A DNA stretch of 64,000 nucleotides from Cymodocea nodosa. Its lineage: Eukaryota > Streptophyta > Magnoliopsida > Alismatales > Cymodoceaceae. The notes beneath the pieces are model-generated. The model made no database searches, was not told the origin of the DNA, and saw only the letters and a list, made by a program, of their open reading frames with translations. How positions within the stretch are numbered: position 1 is the first letter of the stretch; every line of letters begins with the position of its first letter. The stretch lies in the NCBI GenBank assembly GCA_036874045.1, contig CM072337.1, forward strand, positions 25,828,001-25,892,000. Direction: 5' to 3'. Positions 22,987 through 34,752 of this stretch are shown here, piece by piece. A program made the translations under genes and the position numbers.

Positions 22987-23097
22987 TATTGAACCGAACC
23001 CATCTTCCAGAATAATGGATGGAAACTGCTCCTCCTACCTTCATCCCCATTCTCTCATTTGAATAAAAATGTTTTGTTACAGGAAAAAATAAAACAA

Positions 23098-23101
<4 letters not shown>

Positions 23102-23134
<33 letters not shown>
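23102..23134 (+). repeat. (TC)n microsatellite
   Basis: An uninterrupted TC dinucleotide run of about 33 bp. Confidence 0.95.
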
Positions 23135-23137
<3 letters not shown>

Positions 23138-23234
23138 TTATAGCAAAACTGTCGCTGTGTGTGATTTTAAACTGTGGATCTCGAGATTCACGATCTTTTC
23201 TCGTCCTTGCTTTCTGTCATTACAAAAATCTAAT

Positions 23235-26150
23235 AATATAACAGAGAAAGTAAAATAATAAAAAATAATAATAAATTAAAATATTTATATATATAATAAA
23301 AAATAATATAATTTAAAATACATGTGTTTATACATAAATTAGAAAATAATGAAAAATTATAAAATATGTATGTTTATTTATAGATTATAAAATATTAAAG
23401 ATTAACTAAATTCATTGTTTTTTATCTGTATTTACAAAATAAAGAATAACAAAATTTATCATAAATAATACAAGATAGTTACAATATAAAATACATATCA
23501 CATATCTCTATTATTCTACGTATCTCTCATAATATTGACACGTATTATATCAACAATTTGTTTTCTATAATCTTGACTTGATTCAATAGTAGTAGATGCA
23601 TCTTATTCTATAAAAGTTTGTTGAATATTAATATCTGACATTTCTTCTAATTATTCTTCAAGGTCTTTAAGTAAATCTGTTTCATTTGCTTTTCGAGTAA
23701 AATTATGAACTAAAAAATATGCTAATACAATCTTTACTTGTGTTTCAAAAGAAATGGCATATAATCTCGTAAAATTGAGAATCAATGTTTGATTATTCTA
23801 AATGTACATTCAATTATTGTCCTTAATTGTAAATGTTTGTAATTGAAATTTTCAATTGCATTCATTGGAAGTCTATTAACATTATAGTCATTCAAGTGAT
23901 ATCTTACACCTTAAAATGGTACAATAAATTTTGACCTATTAGGAAAACTAACATCTCTCAAATAATATTTACCTACAATTTATACAGAAGTTTTGAATAT
24001 AATATTAGAAACATTAATTCCATAATTTCTACTATACATAAGTATTTCCATTATTTTTATTAATGTTATACTTGATGGAACCTTAAAAGCATTATGTCGA
24101 AAAAGTGCATTTTGAAGAATACAAGCATCAACTATTGATCATTCCCATCAATTAAGAATATAAATAATTTCTATATTAAAATTATATTCTACTAATACAT
24201 TTTGTGATAATTCACCTTTTTATTCCTCTTTTCTTCACCATAAATTGTAACTTTGACATGGGTATCATCAATTAATGCAATCCTAAAAGAAAAAAGAATA
24301 TACATAATAAAGACCACTAAATACTAAAGAATACATTGAAATATAACATTAACTCACCTTGAAATAAGGATAAACATGTCGACCAGTTGATTCTTGCTTA
24401 ATCAATAGTTTATATCCTACTTTCAATATTGCATTTAATATTTTATTGAAGTATGTACTAATTGTCCAACTAGATTGACGAAAGCACTTAGTAGTTACAC
24501 TATATCTTTGATTTTGTCCAATTGTAACTAAAAATATTGCTACCTTTTCTTTTATATTCATACATCTACTATCTTGCACTATTATTTCACATCTCAAAAA
24601 ATTACAAAAGTGGAAGAATATATGTTGATTTATTCTGTAAATTTTCCTACAATTATATAATTGATTACGTAAAGATGGATCTAATAACGTAGTAATGTAT
24701 TCTTGTCATTCTTTGTTGTATATTCTAAAAGTACTCCTTATAACATAATTCACACCACTTGCAAAAATAGTTATGAATTTTCATGCTTTTATTAGGTACA
24801 TGAGTATTTATTCTTGTTCTGCCTCTTCCTCTTTCATGAGTGCTTTCAAAAGTTTCATGTTTGTACTTGTGTTCATTTGTAGTAAGTAACAAAATCTACA
24901 AAAAAAAAAGAGATAGACAATACCATTTACATCAGTGATGACAATAACAATCCACATTAGAATATAATAAAAATATTTGGTACATCATCAACATAAGTAA
25001 CATTAAATAACATGAAACATTGTCTCCTACATCATCAATGTCAACAACATAATACCAACATTCATAATAATATCTTTAGTAATAATAACAATGTTTATTG
25101 CCTTACAACAACAACATTCTTCATTTTATATTATGTCTTAGCCAAGTAAGTCTCATGTCTTGAGGTAAATCTAAAAATATTCTTTGTTTTTGATGATTTT
25201 CTAATAACATCATTTCATTATATACTTCATCTTGATCTAGCTCACTTAGTTCAAGCAATGAAGGAATAATGTCTAATTCATTTCTTTCTTTATTGTGTTG
25301 GAGTCTTAAGAATACATTTCTTTCTTCCTTAGCTTTGACAATACATTCTATTGTCTGCATTCTAGTTCTATTACAATCTTTATATTTCTATAAAAATTCT
25401 TTCATGTCTATTTTCATATCTCTAACTAATGTTGTCATCTTCTCAAATGATTCTACATGAGGACGAGGTCACTTTTGCTTCTTTTTAGAATCCAATTTTT
25501 GTGAGGGTGGTGTTGACATATCATCACTACATGGTATTGGACATGTGATGTTATTGAAGTTACTCAATGGAGATATGTCCTCATTTAAATTAACATCTTC
25601 AGATTTATAGAAGTCCATAGGTAATGCACTTGTTCCTCTTCTAGCAATACTTGTTTGAAAAATTAACTTCAACTGCTCATATATTGTACATGACTTTCCT
25701 TTCAAGGTGGCACATTCAGGATGACTCTACAAATTAAGAAGAAATATAATCAGTACAAAATAAAGTACATATAAAATAAGAGAGAAACATATGCATCGTA
25801 ATAATTAAAGTCACCTTTACAAATTCTTCCTAGATTTCATCAAGTACAAATGTATGACCATTTACGTAATCTCATCCCCATTCACTTTGATTAGTAATCT
25901 TGCTATAATTTTTATACATTTGATGTCAGGTCTTTAGATGACTATCAATATTTTTTTCTCTAACTCAGCATTTGTTTTCAAATTATAAGCTTTGATTACT
26001 TCAGTCCGTGTGTTCACTCTAATCTTGCCATAAGGTGTTTTGGCGTTTCCTTGATTAATAGTATTACAAAAAAGATTTAGGATCATTTCATCATCTTTCT
26101 GACTTCATGTGAAATTTTTCCTTGATGTAGTTTTCTTTTCATAAGCGTTG
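23235..26150 (-). mobile_element. Decayed PIF/Harbinger element with DDE transposase and Myb/SANT ORF relics
   Basis: On the minus strand, 26150-25120 reads as a Myb/SANT-like DNA-binding ORF1: YKNYS-like segment near 25.9 kb, then KSCTIYEQLKLIF (25.7 kb) and the C-terminal DLPQDMRLTWLRHNI (25.1 kb). Further along, 24597-24349 begins the nuclease ORF (EKVAIFLVTIGQNQRY, SSWTISTYFNKILNAI), followed by ALIDDTHV near 24.28 kb, NRSKFIVPF near 23.93 kb and RTIIECTFRIIKH near 23.83 kb, as in DDE_Tnp_4 transposases. Many stops and frameshifts make it inactive. Clear terminal repeats were not found at either end. The 23.5-23.65 kb part matches the right half of the element at 1108. Confidence 0.8.
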
Positions 26151-27205
26151 ATTTATGTCATTATTTATAAATGTATTCTTTGCATAATTAAAATACCTCA
26201 CAAGTAATTAAGATTGATAGAAAAACTTAATGTCAAGCATTCAAGTGAAACAAATCAATATCAACATAGTTTTGATCAACAAACTAACATTTAAGTACTA
26301 AATACATAATAATGATATGGTAAATAATTATAGGAAGCAAATATAAGATTAGACATCAAACACAAATATTACATATATATAATGAATGTAATTAGTTTAT
26401 GATAACGCACATACACATAAATGCAGCTATCAAAGATGAATTGTGATCCATTAATTTATTGATATAAAACAGAGTCCAATGCACATAACTTCTTTAAATG
26501 CATATAACACAATATAAATGTTTTCCAATGTACATAATGCAATATAAAAATTATGTTTTCAACATCAGTTAGATAAAAAAAATCTCGAATGTACATATAT
26601 ATAACATGGTAGTAGGAAGTAAACTTATAGTCATCATTCAAATAATGAAGTTTAAGCACACTTGAAAAACACCTTATGGTTCAAACATAGTTCAAAAATA
26701 CCCATACAATAGAGTTTAACAAAACGGTAAACAAAATTATAGGATAAAACATTCACTAATGTACAAACAAAATTCATAGTTCTACATTTGTTGACGACAT
26801 CATATTTAAATTCATAGTTGTAAATGACAAACATAGTTCAAATACATTATAAGTTCTTCAGTTTCTCACACATTAAAAACCCCTACTTCTACATTATTGA
26901 TCTCCTATGTACAAACAAATGTGGATGAATAAGATAAAACATTCAATAATATACAAATAAAATTCATTGGAACAAAGATCGATGATCTTGATATATAATA
27001 CAAATCCAACTTAATCTCTTTCATCATCAAAAGGTTTAGTAATTAATCTGCTTGCAAACAAAAACAAATTAAAGAACCAATTTTCTAATAATAATTACTA
27101 TATATATAATCTTGGAGGAACAAATCAACTTTTTACCTTCTACCTTTCAATCCTAAAATATTTGTTGTGCTACTTCAAATATTTCAATGATAACTGATTA
27201 CTTGT
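26151..27205. other. AT-rich DNA, probably flank of the Harbinger relic
   Basis: No coding similarity was recognised. It may include the 5' part of the decayed transposon, but its right end was not located. Confidence 0.4.
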
Positions 27206-27209
27206 GTGA

Positions 27210-27520
27210 GGAGATGAGGGTGAAGAGGATGTGCAATGAGACTCTGTGAGGATGCGTGAGGAGACGATGAGGGTGAGGATGTGTGAAGAGACTTCGACGA
27301 TGAGGATGTACGAGGAGACTCCAACGATGAGGATATGCAAGGAGACGACGAGGGTGAGGATGCATGAGGAGACTCTGATGACAAGGATGCATGAGAAAAC
27401 AACAGGGGTGAGGATGTGCGAGGAGACAATGTGGGCAAAGATGAGTGAGAAGATAATGGTGAGGATGCACGAGGAGATGACAACAACAAGGATGCACAAG
27501 ATGGGGAAGGATGCATGAGA
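27210..27520 (+). repeat. 27-bp minisatellite, about ten units
   Basis: GATGAGGATG(T/C)(G/A)-GAGGAGAC-type units repeat about every 27 bp. Because 27 is a multiple of three, every frame without a stop stays open: the plus strand reads RMREETMRV, RMCEETSTM, RMYEETPTM and so on in nine-residue steps. Unit sequences vary, so it is not freshly expanded. The long frames on both strands are a by-product of the repeat and are not taken as genes. Confidence 0.85.
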
Positions 27521-27958
27521 TGGGGAAGAAATTTTTTATTGGATTTTATTTAGAATGAAAAAGTGCATATTATTAACGGTTAAATGATGGTTAATTGTAT
27601 AATATTTAGCTTATCATATGAGAATTAAGCCATTATGTTATAATTGCACTGTTATATGCTTTAATTAAAGAATCTGCTTAATTTTGAGGAATTAATGTTA
27701 ATTTAGTACATTTCTGAACTGTCAGTAAGTTGCAGGCTATGAAATTCTTAAGTATCCGAATTTTCTGATATTTTAGACAGTTATGTTTAATATACCGAAC
27801 ATATTTCGGACAACTATGTTTAACAGATCGAACATGTCAGATAGTTATGTTTAAATTGCCGAACAGCTATGTTTTGAAAGAATATTTTATTATTTCCTGA
27901 AGTACACGTGTCAAAACCATAATGCATGACTTAAGTGAACATTCGATGAGTTATCTCT

Positions 27959-28042
27959 AACTATCCGAAATGCATCTGAGCATTGGATAGTTAAATTTGT
28001 AAGTATCCGAAATGTATCTTAGCATTGGATAGTTAAATTTTT
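27959..28042 (+). repeat. 42-bp tandem duplication
   Basis: Two adjacent 42-bp units share TATCCGAAATG, ATCT and AGCATTGGATAGTTAAATTT, with only a few differences. Confidence 0.85.
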
Positions 28043-29162
28043 GCACGTGTTTTATAGTTAAATCAACGAAGAAATTCCGTTGAGTTATCTGTAACTCCAC
28101 GGACTATTTATTTTCTAATATGTCACTGTAGCGGTTGCAGGAACAGATAGGGAAGAGAAAAACCACGTTTGCACATAGCGCGTAGGGAGATGAAATCATC
28201 GTCGTTGATACGAATGAAGGAAATCCAACCGACCATTCAAGCAGAAGCAGTTACTACTGAAGAAATATAAAAGAAAAATAAGTAAAGTGTGTGTGTGTGA
28301 TCGATGGACGGTCAGTGTGTACAGAGGAGGAGCACCGAGCTTTCTATAGACAGTGTCAGCAATTCTCCAAAGTACCACACCAACCATCATTACCACCACC
28401 ATAATCACCAACCATCGGAGGTCTGTGAGAATACTTTCTTAATGTTAGGTCGATTCCGAGCAAAACACAGTGCCTGACAACCACTGTGAGAAGTGATCAC
28501 GTCGCGGGAAGGGAAGCCATTTTCACCAAACGCCGACTCATATTTTAGGAGATTGTAAAGCTTTTAGCTTTGGCTTCGAGTTGATGCCTATATGCTGAAT
28601 AGGAGATCATCTTACAATTCTGGACTCGCGGTTCTATAGGGAGAGGAGACATAATTGTAAGTGGTTTAACTTTTAGTGGTGTAATCGCGTTGCAAGTAGT
28701 GACGAAAGTATTTACTGTCAAGTGAGATTACTTTACATTTCACCTTTCACCCATTTCCATGTTCATATTAAAACAAAAATACCAAAAAAAATAGTTTATC
28801 TTTGTTTGCGTGTGGTATTTGAGTGTTGTATTGTTTGTGTTGTATCGTGATTAATGTTATATTTATTAGTGTTGTGATTGTTTTATGTTAGTTTTAGTTT
28901 TACAGTTTACTGAAATTGGTTCGATCAAAAGATTTTAATGATTACTGTTTGAATTATCTGAATGTTAGTATGCTTAATGATAAATCCAGTATTTACTAAC
29001 ATTAAAGAGCTTAATTGATGTTATTTACAATCTATGGAATCGCCCAATGGTTGGCCGAATTCCTCTGTAAATAACAGTATTAAAAAGAAAATATAGGCTC
29101 GTAGAGTTAACTTAAGTCCATGAGGTTAGTCCGTTGAGTTAACCATAACTCAACGAACTTTG

Positions 29163-29190
29163 TCCGTTGAGTTAACTATAATTCAACGGA
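29163..29190. repeat. Short inverted repeat (hairpin)
   Basis: TCCGTTGA and TCAACGGA form a perfect 8-bp stem around a 12-base centre (GTTAACTATAAT). A similar arrangement lies just upstream (GTTGAGTTAACC/ATAACTCAAC at 29133-29154). Confidence 0.7.
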
Positions 29191-29681
29191 GAGTTTATTG
29201 AATATATAAATTTGATTGTTAACAAACGAACAGTTCTCAAGTTCTTCAGCAATTCCTGTAGGATCGACCTGTACTTGTACATTGATACAATAGACACTAT
29301 GCACTTGCAGTTAAAGTATAAATTAGAATTAATATCTAAATTGTATTAAAGTTTGTTTGTTTACTTCTAAAAGAAAAAGAATAAGCATAAAGCTAAATTA
29401 ACTAAGTAAAAATAGAAGTAGCAAATCCAAGTTTTTCTAATACGTTATTGGAGATCTAATCAGATATTCTGATATCGTGCTGGGAAAACATAAACAGATT
29501 TCGAAAAATCGAGGTTAGAAAATCTCAAATGAATTATCCTGTAACTACCTTTTTTATCTTGAAAAATGATGAAAAATATTTTAAATGCACAAACACTTGA
29601 AAAATGACAAATTTTTTTTCATTAATTTCCTTTCTGACGTTTTATATCATTTTCTAGGTGCACAACATCCACTTATGCTAA

Positions 29682-30194
29682 AGGAGGTGTTGCATCTGTA
29701 AAATAATAGAAATAAAATGACAAAATAACGAAAGTTAGTAAAATATTAAGTTATTTGTGTATAGAATAGAAAAAAATAGAAAATTATAAAATCTAAAATA
29801 TATAAGTTTATTTATAAAATAAAAAATATTAAAATTGATAAATTAAATATTTTTTATATTTATTTGTAAGATAGAGAATAAATTTTTTTATTATAGATAA
29901 TACAAAATAGAGTCATTTGTTACAATAATTATAATATAAAATACATTTTATATATCTCTTATAATATAAATTTTCATCCATTAAGAATATAAATAGTTTT
30001 AATATCAAATTTACATATTCTAATATATTTTATGATAATTCAACTTTTCTATTTCTCTGTTAATTTAAGAGATAAAAAAGAAATCTTATTTTATATACGA
30101 AAGGAAAATAATGAAATCATTAGAAAATCTATTTGATATACAAATGTCTAGAAAATGTTAAAAAAAAGTTTCTCATTTTCTTTTCCACAAACGT
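29682..30194 (-). mobile_element. Internally deleted Harbinger-family element (copy C)
   Basis: The left end AGGAGGTGTTGCATCTGTAA and the right end CATTTTCTTTTCCACAAACG resemble the family terminal repeats. The interior matches the 3' part of the 23.2-26.2 kb copy, then jumps to its mid-transposase region (CATTAAGAATATAAATA ... TTTTATGATAATTCA, equal to about 24.15-24.22 kb). It is therefore a deletion derivative. A 3'-end fragment of a further copy (CATTTTCTAGGTGCACAAC) abuts it at about 29649-29675. Boundaries are approximate. Confidence 0.6.
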
Positions 30195-31284
30195 TTAGAA
30201 AATGTTAAAATTCAAAATATTTAGATTAAGTAAGTAAAAATTAAATATATCGTATGCTAGTCCAACAAAAATAGAAACGATGACAAAGGAATATATTTAA
30301 ATAGTCACGAGATTCAGTAAAACCTTTAAATACTTAAGATTTATGATAATTAACAATAGTGAAATTATCATTCACAAAATTAAAGTAGACTAGATAAGTA
30401 AAAAACACTTTTGAATCCTTGTACAGTAAGAGAACATTCATAAAATAAAAAAGTAAAACTACTTTTTAACCAATTATATTTTGTGGCTCAGAATGTTGAG
30501 GTGTTAAGACATGATTACATGCAGAAAAGTAACATTACCGAGATGCATATGCTTGTACAGATGAACAATAATATTAGAATGAAATTAAAAAAATATTAAA
30601 AATAATTAAAGTGAATATTGCACCAACTAAGAAAAAGATACAAAAAAAACTGACTTTGGTGATTTGATTATATCTTCGGGACACCAAAGAATATATCAAT
30701 TATATATGAGAGAAAAATTAATTAGTGCAGTGCAGGTGAAACCAGAAAAGGTAGAATAAAGTGTAACATTACTTGATTAAGAATTATGAGAAAGTTTTTG
30801 AAGCCACGTGAGACTTGACCATAGATAGAAATATACAGGAGAAAACTATTCATGTGGCTAATAAGATTATGATTTAAACTATTGTTGTTGAAAGAACTTT
30901 GTCTCCTGTTTTCACAGGATATATCAAACTAAATTTAGAAAATCCGCACACAACAGATATGGTGCAATAAATACACGAGAAGGAGCCCATGGTATATAAA
31001 AGTTCTAATGGTTTGGTAGATGTTGTACATGCGGTTGTGTGATGATTCATTCACATCTGTCAGAAACAACGCAAGTGCACTATTCAAGTTGCTTGTAGGC
31101 AAATGAAAAGTATTGATGATGGTTCCTGCCTTTTGCGTGGGTGGGATGCCCTCAGCCTTCGCTGCCATGTGAGGAGATCAGAACAAAGAACAACATAGGC
31201 TTCGGCTTTATCACCACTTGTTATGTTAGATGATATTTCATATATGACGTCATGATTCTTTACAAATTATGTTAGTGAAGATAT
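30195..31284. other. AT-rich intergenic DNA
   Basis: No gene was supported. The palindrome ATGACGTCAT (31244-31253) is a bZIP-type site without an adjacent gene. Confidence 0.5.
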
Positions 31285-31287
31285 TTA

Positions 31288-31882
31288 AAAGTTGTTTGTG
31301 CATTTATAAAATGATGGATTTTTTTTTTAGGTATTTGTGTATTAAATGAATTTTTGAAAGATTTTATTATTTTTCTTGATATATAAGAAAAATTTTCTTT
31401 CATTTTTATATTCAAAATTGATAAAAAAAAAAATTGTGAATTAATATAAAATATATAAACAACATGTAATTTTAATATATAAATTATTTATATCCTTGGT
31501 AGATGAGAATTGATATTATAAGAGATATGTAGAATAATAAAGATGTGTGAAATGTATTTTTCTTACTGTTGTCATAAATAATTTTATTTTATATTATCTA
31601 TGAAAAATTTTATTATTTTCTATCTTACAAATAAATATAAAAAATATTTAATTTATCAATTTTAATATTTTTATTTTATAAATAAATATATATATTTTAC
31701 ATTCTATGATTTTTCATTATTTTCTATTCTACATGCAAACACATGTATTTTAAATTCTATCATTTTCTATTCTATACATAAATAATTTGATTTTCTACTA
31801 ACTTTCTATTAATTTATTTTCCAACATTTTCTGTGATATTTTGTTTTTTTTTTTCAACATTTTTTAAGTATACAAACACCCG
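31288..31882 (+). mobile_element. Harbinger-family non-autonomous element (copy D)
   Basis: A 595-bp unit is flanked by TTA on both sides (31285-31287 and 31883-31885). The left end AAAGTTGTTTGTGCATTTAT and the complement of the right end (GGGTGTTTGTATACTTAAAA) follow the family terminal consensus. The interior retains the transposase 3' end (AGAATTGATATTATAAGAGA and on), equivalent to about 1925-2000 of copy A. Confidence 0.7.
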
Positions 31883-31885
31883 TTA

Positions 31886-34287
31886 AACTCTTTATATCCC
31901 ACTTTAAATGTTTCTTCTACGTAAATAAAAGAAATTACGAAGTTGATCATGAAATGTTTAATCATATTCCTATAATTTCTTACAAATCAATCCTTCTCAA
32001 CCTTTTTCAGAAAAATATTAGATTTTTGTAGCGCTCAGGATAATCGGTTTTAGAAGTTCAAGCTGTTGTAAAATCGTGATTTTACGTTGATTTCAAAATA
32101 ACGAAAATCCTAAGATTTTGGATTATGGTATAAAATTTTCATAAATCCTTCTTTGATTTTGCGTCGAAATTGAAATTGGATTTGGTGACAAGAGCGAAAC
32201 ATGAAAAAATCAATTAAAATCAAACTTAATTCTATGATTGCATAAAATCTTGATTTTATAGAGTATTATTCAAAATCTTCTCCATTCTCTTTAAAATTTA
32301 TCATTTTAATGATATTTAGAAACAATTTTTTCAAAATTATGGTTGTATAAAATCTCAGATTTCTTAATTTGTATTTTTCAATATCACATTTATTTGTTGA
32401 CTATGAAAACTGGGGGAAGAATCAGGATAATCTTCTCGCACGTGTCAATAAATTAGTCGCTCTTGCGGTCAACACGCTATCGACCACGGAATGAACGAGT
32501 TCCTGGCATACACGCATTCGTGAAGTATCGCTCACATTTCCATTTTTTGAAAAATTAGAAATAAGATTAAAATAAAGACACTCCGCTCTGAATCCAAGGA
32601 AGTACATGTCCGTACACAGAAAAATAATATAAGCTTGTGAAAAATAAGTTTACCCTTTTGAGACGGCACAGGAAAATAAAAGGTAGATTACCCTTTTGCT
32701 TTCACTTCGTTAGATTATTTTAAGAAGATTAGTAACTCCAGTTTAAACATTATTAGCAATAAGATAAGCTGCGTGTTAATCTCAAACTGATAAAACCTTT
32801 TTTTTACAGCTTGAGCATCAACCAAAAAATAATAATATTATAATCTTTTGTAATAGTATTCAAACAAACACCTTTATTTAAAGATCAAATTATTTCTACG
32901 GAGCTAGGTGGTTCAAAGGAAAGTTAAGATCATGGCAAAGGTAGGAAATCATCTTTAAGAATTAAACTCTTATCTTTAAGCTGGAAATACAAAAATTTAA
33001 AAGAATCAATACAACCAATAAAAAAGGTGATGAGAATTTTTATAAGAAAAGTGACGAAACAAAATTTCCACCTCTAAAGTAATCTTCACATTCATTGATA
33101 AGCTATATTTTGAAAAAATAAAAATAAAAAATTTTAGACAGAATTTCGTAGCTAAATGTATTATCAAGAAAAAGTTGCATGATATTCAGTTCCAAACTAT
33201 TATGTATAGTAATTAAATTTTTTTTTTTTTTTAAGAATTAACATAAGAATCATAATTTTGGAAAAAAAATCTCAGCTTCTAGAAGCTGAACTTCTATTGC
33301 GTACCAGAAAACCCATCTTCTAGAAGAATCATTCGTCGGAATGTTTGAAAGAATCCTTCGCGAGTCTAACTCATTTCGAAAATATTTTTTTATTGGAATC
33401 TACGCGGATGTTCGGAATAGTTATTTGACCTAAATTATGCAAATACGTTAACATTTTTATCGAAACGTTGAAGCAAATATATATCTTATAATTAGCTTAT
33501 TTTCGCAAATCAGCTTAAAAGATATTTCAAATTATTTAAAAATGTTAAAGAAAAAAAAGGTAGGTTCTGCATTTATTTTTAAAAAATACCAATTTATTTT
33601 CGTATATCACATGAAAATACTTATATCGAACAAGCCCGCAAGTCTCTTCCCATGGAGAAGCTGCATCATACACAACTGATGAAACATTATCGTCCTGGAA
33701 AACTTTATTTCAAATAAAGGATAGGGACGTAACTGCAAAATCCTGAAAATAATTGTTTTTCTTGAACAGAAAATATTTTATAATATTAAATTAATTATAT
33801 TATTTCTTGAACGGAATAGTTACGGATAAATTAATTATTTCGTAATAGTATATTATATTTAAATTAGACGTTTATTTATATTATTTCTTGAAATTTATGT
33901 TTATTTTTATTAAAATCTCTTTATATAAAAAACATCTACAAAGAAATAATTATTATTTCAAAAGTGATATGAAAATTAAGTTTAATTACATTAATATACA
34001 AGTTAATTTAGATTTTATTATTTTAATTCCTGTAAATTCTCTCCCATATATACTTAAATTTCAAATTTTAAGTGTCATCTCCTTTTATCATTTTTATCGT
34101 CTTTAAAAATCAGTAATTTTTCATTATTTTTATTTCTCGTAATTTCTAAACTTAACTCTACTTTCCTATCATTTTTGTTGGCAGAAACAGATTTTTTTTA
34201 ATAATATAATTACATAAAAAGTTATAGATAAATAATATCTATGTATTTTTTTAAAAATGTTAATAATATTTTTTTATTTGTTACCAA
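31886..34287. other. AT-rich intergenic DNA
   Basis: No coding region or RNA gene was recognised. Long poly-A/T tracts are present. Confidence 0.55.
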
Positions 34288-34293
34288 TATAAA
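34288..34293 (+). promoter_or_regulatory. Possible TATA box of the RING gene
   Basis: TATAAA, at the point where AT-rich DNA changes to a pyrimidine-rich leader, about 465 bp upstream of the start codon. It implies a leader of roughly 430 nt. Confidence 0.35.
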
Positions 34294-34752
34294 TCCCCGT
34301 CAAATAATACGATCCTTCCTCGCTCTTCCTCCACAACGCTGGTCCTCCATGGCTGCTGTCCTGACGCTGTGACTAAAATCCTCCAATCTTCTGTCGCCAC
34401 GTGGATTCCAAAACAGTCCTCCACCACGCGGTTCCGGCCTTTCGTTCGACCTTTCCTTCCCACTTCGTCCTTCCTCTTCTTCTTCTTGGTCGTCAAGGCA
34501 AGCCCCCGTGCTCATCTCTTCCTCCACCTTCTATACCACCCTCCTCTTGGTTCCTTCTCCTGAAGGACTTTTAGGGTTTCGTTCCCCTCTCCTTTCCTTT
34601 CTCGGAAGAATACATCCTCGTTCCGATTTCAGCCGTATAGGTGCTTGTTTCCGAAGGAAATCTTGCGCTCGCCAGATCTGACTGCCTTGCGGAGGAGACA
34701 GATCGGTGCTTGTTGATTTTTCTGGCGTTTGTTGTTGTTGTTGCTGCTTTTG

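Larger units (their letters stand above)
27740..29345 (+). repeat. Repeat-rich block, possibly an LTR relic
   Basis: Contains imperfect repeats of (A/G)(A/C)-AGTTATGTTTAA near 27775-27870, a 42-bp tandem pair at 27959-28042 (TATCCGAAATG-ATCT-AGCATTGGATAG), CCGTTGAGTTA motifs at 28079 and 29133-29190, and an ending GGATCGACCTGTACTTGTAC ... CACTTGCAG (29263-29310) similar to the 3' end of many plant LTRs. No internal coding region and no partner LTR were identified, so solo-LTR status is uncertain. Confidence 0.35.

Noticed and set aside
27170..27518. Three overlapping frames of about 100 codons on the minus strand and one on the plus strand
   Set aside because: They arise because the minisatellite unit is 27 bp, a multiple of three. 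No domain, and all frames are equally open.
27210..27520. Regularly spaced short repeats resembling a CRISPR array
   Set aside because: Units are contiguous with no unique spacers, and the genome is a plant nuclear one.
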